Of a DNA stretch of 64,000 nt, positions 59,106-64,000 are shown in pieces (position 1 is the stretch's first letter; each line of letters begins with the position of its first letter). Below the pieces are notes generated by a model. The model ran no database searches, was not told where the DNA came from, and saw only the letters and a list, made by a program, of their open reading frames with translations. The translations under genes and the position numbers were made by a program. Origin of the DNA: Apostichopus japonicus (Eukaryota; Echinodermata; Holothuroidea; Aspidochirotida; Stichopodidae); assembly GCF_037975245.1 (NCBI RefSeq), contig NC_092576.1:24260111-24324110 (forward strand), read 5' to 3'.

Positions 59106-59309
59106 TGAAACTCGTTTCTGGATATCTTTAAATTCGTTAAAGAAAAACTGCTCACAATTTTCGTTACAAACAGATCGCTTGTACGTGCTATATGAGCATT
59201 TGCCAGGTACAAGGCTAACCGACCATATCGAAGAAACGCTAAGCGGGACACACGTCTTCGTTACGTCATGGATATCACAGAAGGGATCGGATTCATCCAT
59301 AGCAAAGGG
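59106..59309 (+). pseudogene. Kinase exon with hinge and helix E, frameshifted
   Basis: The frame up to about 59235 reads DRLYVLYEHLPGTRLTDHIE and on to LSGT; kinase similarity then continues in the other frame as RLRYVMDITEGIGFIHSKG up to GGG|GTAAGT. The switch falls at GGGACACACGTC, where loss or gain in the ACACAC run would explain it. The acceptor (GTATTAG at 59105) is only moderately convincing. Either the gene is dead or this is a base-calling error in a short repeat. Confidence 0.6.
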
Positions 59310-62300
59310 GTAAGTATTGTAATGTATTATGTAGTTATCCTCATTATATCACTTTAAGCATGTATGCCTCTTTGTATTAAAAGTAACTAATTACTTCCTA
59401 TTGCTGAGTTTATTCATCCCTCGCCCAAATCATAGTCGTAAAAGACCCATTTGTCTTGATTCCATGAAATAATCATGCTTGACCACATATGACAACCTGT
59501 TGCATCTCATGTGTATAAATATATGGTTAGGCATAGCCCTCTTCTATGTGTCTTAGTAATTATAAGTAAAAGAGTCTGTGACCAAGAGTCTATGTCACAG
59601 AGAGGTTATTGCCCACCCCTTCACAGGAAAAAATGTCGGAAAGGGCAGTTCAGATACACTATTCTATATCTGCACCCCAGCAACAATATTAGCTCAGGAT
59701 TTTCTTTTTATTTGCCGTTCTACCTATTTCATAATTGCGCCCTGACATAACTGAGCCGGAGCACCCCAACGTAACAGTATAATAACCGTTCCCTCTGTCA
59801 CACTATGCAAGGTAAGAATATGTTACGTAATCAATTACGTACATTGTTATTGTACGCACGGACGGACGGACGGACGGATTGAATTTAAGTTTAACATCTT
59901 TTATGTTTTTTATCTCAGTGCCAGTATAAAAACCATTTATGCATTTATTCATCTGCAGAAGGTAAGTGTACGTTATTTTTGCTTTTTATGTCTATAACAG
60001 TTTCTAAATCCTGGTTTATCTACAAACAAAGTCCTTCTTTCCAAAGGCCATTGCAAAGTTTACGATTTTCTACTCTCAGAAGATGCTCCTAAGAAGGTAG
60101 CATTTCTGAAATACCAGGTATACATTTGATAGCATTTCCATTGACATTTCATGTTGCCATTTACATGCCTTCGCACAAACACTAAACAAATGTATCCCTC
60201 AACCCTCTACCATTCACCTTACATCATGACTGTATCACGTCAAGTGAGGAATCTACATATGACCAGGTAGCATATGTGACTAGTATATTTTTCTTGCATT
60301 TTCTTGCACAAAAAAGGTGTTCTGAATTTAGACTTGTAAATTCCTCAATTATCATGATTTATTCAGTGACTAATTAAGTTATCTTATTCCTTTCCTCTGT
60401 TGCCATTGTTGATGGTTAGAGTGGTGTTCGTCCTCTACAATAGTAATCATTCTAGTTAATCTTCCATTCTCCCAGGATTGGATTATGTTAACTTTCTGTT
60501 CTATTTACAGCCTGGTTGCAATCACACTCACCTGCCCCCAGAGTCGTTCAAAGAAACCAATGAATATTCATCAGCAAGTGACGTATGGTGCATCGCTGTA
60601 CTAATGTGGCATCTTTTCACTTTCGGTACACTACTTACATTGTATTAATAAACTTGTCATGTATATAAATTAAACGTCAAATAACCAAGGTCAAATTACG
60701 TGTACTAGTACCTCAACAATATCGAGTTTGGCTCTCTTAACAATCATATTCGTTGTAAACATTGTTCTGATAGTTTAGCTAATTATTACAACTTATTAAT
60801 ACAAATAAAAAATAAAATACAACTGTTAGCAAACTGCATATCCACTAGAGAGCCGGTGTAATATAATGTGTAAAAGCAGGATCTTCTTCAGAGGCTAAAT
60901 GACAAGTAGCAGTAACAGAAGGGACATAAACAGAATACAGACATGTTAATGAGCACGGTGAACACAATGAGATAGATATAAGGGGATTAGCAGACAAGGA
61001 ATGAAGAGAAGAAAGCAACAGGGAATAGGAGAGGTAGGAGATAACAGTGTAGGGACAAAGTAAGGATTAAAGGAACGGGGTAGGGAATAAACTGGAGAAG
61101 GACAAATACAGAAAGGTGTGGAGAAAGAAAAGGGGTGGAAGAGAGCTGTGAGAGGAGGAGTGATGGTGGGGGGGGGGGGGGGGGGAAGGGGATATTAATA
61201 ATTCTTACATAGCTGTGAGAAGAGGAGTGATGAGGGGAGGCAACAAGGGGATACTAATGATCTTACATATATGGGTGCTGGATGTGAAAGTTACACTTGG
61301 TTCTCATAAACTTATCGATGGTCTATATTGTCACACAATGTATATATCCCCCCCCCCCACACACACACACACACGTACTCACACCCCCTCACTATCATTC
61401 TCTCTATCTCTCCCACTAACACACTCTGTCTCCTTGTATGGTCTTGTAATGAAGGTCAGTCAACGAGTCTTGTTGTAGATGTTACCGGCTGCTTTGTACC
61501 ACCGAAGAAACCAAAGGAAATGACAGAAACTGCGTAAGAACAAATTGTCTATAGCTTTCGTTTAGGCATAGGCTTAGAAACAATATTAATATATTTATAA
61601 AGAAATTCAAAGCCGGAAAGTTTACATTAGTGGATTATTGATTATAAATACTGATCATATCAATATTACAGCTGAATGCAAATGTTATATGTGGGCTTGT
61701 AATTAGGGATTAACTAAAGGGCTTAAATAAGACAATTTGCTGAGAACAACACTCCACGTCATAGTTTGCACATATTTTCTCCAGAGTTTCTTCAAATGAG
61801 TATATCTTGGAAACGAAAACATCTTTCGAAACTTTTAACAGACTTTTAAGGAGAATATCACACACATAAAAAGTATTGAATATAGGGCAAAATGGCTAGA
61901 TGTCCGTACACGTTTAATGCTCTTACATATGTTTCCAGTCTCTTTTATTACCACTTTTACTTTCTTAAGTCGACAGTTTCCTGTTTGTAATACATTGATG
62001 GTTTTTATTACTTTAATAGTCCAATCTGATGATACCTGTATTTCGTTTTTGACAGTTACTTGTTTCTTCTTTAGAATATAAAAGTATCTTATTCTATATG
62101 TATCCTTTTTTAATGTTTGTAGATGTTTGTTTGACTTTAATTACGATGTCGAAACCAAAATGGGAGCTAAATGATCGTTGTTGATTTATTTACACTGCAG
62201 TTGTTCCTCTTTCATTTACTTCCAATTATCAATATATATTTTCCTCGGCGGTAATTTGTCACGATATTTGGGGAAACACAATTTTAATGTATTATAATGT

Positions 62301-62516
62301 CAGTTTTTAAAAGTACAAAAAGAACTTCAAAGAGCCTCAAAATATTAAGCACTTCACTAGCAAATCATCGATTCGAAAAAAAAAGATTCTAATATTTTAT
62401 AATCTTCTTCTTAAAGTTACAAGATCATGTTAGACGTGTGGAAAGTCGACGCTACGCTCCGCCCCAGTGCATTTATACTGAGAGAAGTTCTGGCGACGCT
62501 TTGTTCTTACAGTCAG
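59106..62516 (+). CDS. Split protein-kinase-like gene (pseudokinase C-lobe; possibly a pseudogene)
   Basis: Five plus-strand exons with matching phases: 59106-59309, 60001-60117, 60511-60625, 61479-61533 and 62417-62516. They spell, in order, the kinase hinge (LYVLYEHLPG), helix E (RLRYVMDITEGIGFIHSKG), catalytic-loop equivalent (FLNPGLSTNKVLLS), DFG equivalent (KVYDFLLSED), activation-segment end (LPPESF), SDVW with VLMWHLFTFG, FVPPKKP, and the C-terminal W...RPS segment (VWKVDATLRPSAFIL). The order resembles tyrosine-kinase-type receptors. HRD is replaced by NPG and DFG by DFL, so catalysis is unlikely. A frameshift lies in the first exon. N-lobe exons were not found. After 62516 the frame runs to a stop near 62545, which may be the true end. 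Confidence 0.65.
60001..60117 (+). CDS. Kinase exon: catalytic-loop and DFG region
   Basis: A 117-nt phase 0-0 exon (ATAACAG acceptor, CAG|GTATAC donor). FLNPGLSTNKVLL aligns length-for-length with a typical V-I-H-R-D-L-A-A-R-N-V-L-L loop, giving His-Arg-Asp to Asn-Pro-Gly and the metal-binding Asn to Lys. KVYDFLLSED keeps the Asp of DFG but not the Gly. Confidence 0.7.
60511..60625 (+). CDS. Kinase exon: activation-segment end and helix F
   Basis: A 115-nt phase 0-1 exon after CTATTTACAG. LPPESFKETNEYSSASDVWC contains the PPE equivalent of APE and the invariant SDVW, followed by VLMWHLFTF. This is the most conserved kinase piece in the window. Confidence 0.75.
60870..61160 (-). mobile_element. 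Second copy of the hammerhead-bearing repeat
   Basis: Reverse complement of the 43.8-44.0 kb repeat: purine-rich stretch, then TGACAAGTAGCAGTAACAGA and the complement of GCCTCTGAAGAAGATCCTGC (60875-60894), truncated in the middle of the hammerhead-like fold. It lies in the kinase intron before exon 61479. Confidence 0.55.
61150..61262. repeat. G-run and short tandem duplication
   Basis: About 60 bp containing AGCTGTGAGAGGAGGAGTGA...GGGGATATTAATAATTCTTA is repeated as AGCTGTGAGAAGAGGAGTGA...GGGGATACTAATGATCTTA. A run of about 18 G lies in the first copy. Confidence 0.8.
61479..61533 (+). CDS. Kinase exon: C-lobe linker
   Basis: A 55-nt exon (TTGTTGTAG acceptor, GC|GTAAGA donor) with phases 1-2, reading DVTGCFVPPKKPKEMTET. 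It continues the FG of the previous exon and matches the G-x-x-P region after helix F by position. Short, but phase-consistent at both sides. Confidence 0.55.
62417..62516 (+). CDS. Kinase exon: C-terminal RP segment
   Basis: A 100-nt exon after CTTCTTCTTAAAG, phase 2 in and 0 out. It reads YKIMLDVWKVDATLRPSAFI, then LREVLATLCSYSQ: the W...RP signature near the end of kinase domains. The common Cys before Trp is Val here. Donor CAG|GTAATT; reading through gives a stop about 30 nt later. Confidence 0.68.
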
Positions 62517-62949
62517 GTAATTAAAAATAAGAGGTTCGCCTAATTTGAATATTTCCGAGTAATATAAGTATTTAATATGGCTAGGAAGCTTTGATACAAC
62601 GAGATTGTACCATTTTGGTACACATGTATATTGCTCTCCTATCATACCCACCAGCCATAACGTAGACGAGAATTGAGCTTGATTCAGCCCTACACACTAC
62701 TTACAAGACAGCCAATCAATTGACAAGCATACACCGTATTAAAAGGCTGAAGTGATAACCTTATTGTTGGTGTTTGGTAAGAGTACTGTCACTATAGTGC
62801 TTTTTACGTGACCCGCCCTGTGGGATCCAAAACGTCACGGCCAAATGGCACTATCCAATCATCCCATTCTAACAAACAAAACTCAAGTCAAGCGAGCCAA
62901 AAGAGTAAACCCGCCCACCGACCTGCAGAGACAAACCCCCAACCACCGA

Positions 62950-63979
62950 CTTAAACATTCATAAAACCACAAATGGACGGCCAGCACGCAGCGAAACGAA
63001 ACACCCCTCCCAGCACATCAGCGTACAAAAAGGCAGCCCCAAACAAACGGCGAAAATCGCCTTCAACCTGACGGCGAATGACACACTTCACTGCCTCCCA
63101 GGACTGCCTGCCAACTGGCAAATTTCTCCATCCTCCAACCAGGTTTTTTTTTTCAAAATATAACAAACACAAATGATTCGGTGCAACACAGCAACAAAAC
63201 AAACTGAAGGATCTACCCCATATAAAACAAAACACTGTGCTACCGACCAGAAACGGTCTCTTGTTAAACGGTCGGTCCAGGTCTGAAACCACTCCCACAA
63301 GCTTAAAACAAACGGACAATGCCAAAAAAAAAAGGTAGGCAGTACTCTCTAAGCTGTCACAGCCGGTCCTCGGGCACAGTCCATCACCCAATCGCCGATG
63401 ATACCTCTTCAGATTGCTCACCAAGGCACCGTCTGCATTTCTCCAGGCAAGATCGCGGAGCCTGCAACCATTCAGCCTTGAATGCATCGAACGCCATACT
63501 TCGGCAGAATGACGTCCTTGTGCAAATGTTACATTCAAGGCCCTATCCCGCAAGGAACTGTGAAAGAGGGCCGGCCGTGACAGGTCAACAGGGGCAACTC
63601 ATTAAGAGCGGAGCAAATGACACGCACCACCCTGCTTGGTGTGCTACTATGCGGTTCTATGTTGCTTAACAGCGCCGGGACCCATCGACGCAAGTGCAAC
63701 CCGCCCCAAAAACGTACAAAATATGAACAAGGCAACCCTGGGTCAGTTACCGCTACAAACAATTGCTTAAATAACAAAAAATACCCCCCCCCCCCTTCTC
63801 CTCTTCTCCAGTTTTGGTGCATTACCGCGCTCTTGAAAAGCTCTGTACCACCCGACCAAATGAATGAAAATATCGTTTTCTTCAACCGCACCAGGACGCG
63901 ACGCGGAATTTGGTACACCGCGCCCAGGTACCACAAGATGCACGAAACAAAACGATTGATAACAATTGATAACTGTCAT
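62950..63979 (-). pseudogene. L1/Tx1-like LINE ORF2 3' region (runs off right edge)
   Basis: Minus-strand frames read KKTIFSFIWSGGTELFKSAV (63890 region), the post-RT FLWxG motif typical of L1/Tx1 LINEs. Next comes ARNCT..EVWRSMHSRLNGCRLRDLAWRNADGAL-type sequence and a Cys-rich GLCPRTGCDSLES segment matching the C-terminal zinc-finger-like region. At least two frameshifts break it. The part upstream of the RT motif lies outside the window. Confidence 0.75.
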
Positions 63980-64000
63980 TATAGTAGTGTTTCCATTGTA

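Noticed and set aside
59855-59880. Short GGAC tandem repeat
   Set aside because: Simple microsatellite of about five units with no further structure; too small to call.

Overview
The window is AT-rich animal nuclear DNA with split genes, LINE, Ty3/gypsy, SINE-like and DNA-transposon remnants, and long non-coding stretches. The combination of a large NACHT (NLR) gene and fast-evolving Ig receptors suggests an invertebrate deuterostome. An echinoderm, perhaps a sea cucumber, is my best guess, but this is inference and no species marker was seen.

1-20,120 (minus strand): one split gene whose twelve recognised exons all agree in splice phase. Read from 20,120 leftwards they encode a signal peptide, a V-type Ig domain, an exon with two Ig domains, a further Ig domain, a transmembrane helix, two tiny linker exons, a 1.5-kb exon with a complete NACHT NTPase domain, and leucine-rich exons that run off the left edge. 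The prediction is a cell-surface Ig receptor joined directly to an NLR-type NTPase/LRR cytoplasmic region. I know of no characterised receptor with this layout. A 5.4-kb DNA transposon with a nested 1.9-kb palindrome lies in the intron just before the NACHT exon.

20,121-21,949: an 806-bp shared upstream region separates this gene from a divergent plus-strand gene. Only its leader/V-Ig exon and a second Ig exon are visible.

22-32 kb: a LINE 3' remnant, a 12-bp-period minisatellite and a broken Ty3/gypsy element. 32.3-57 kb: a non-coding segment of roughly 8-9 kb present about three times in tandem, interrupted by a second member of the TIR/SAM transposon family, a CR1-type LINE piece, a repeat with a hammerhead-like motif, a tRNA-derived SINE and a TTAA-flanked element. 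Short modules in the array recur at conserved positions.

59.1-62.5 kb (plus strand): five exons of a protein-kinase C-lobe that lacks key catalytic residues and has a frameshift in its first exon. It may be a pseudokinase or a pseudogene, and could be the cytoplasmic end of the divergent Ig gene, though no linking exons were found. 62.9-64 kb: the 3' part of an L1/Tx1-like LINE on the minus strand, running off the right edge.

All calls come from reading the sequence by eye. Exon borders rest on splice consensus and phase, not on transcripts.
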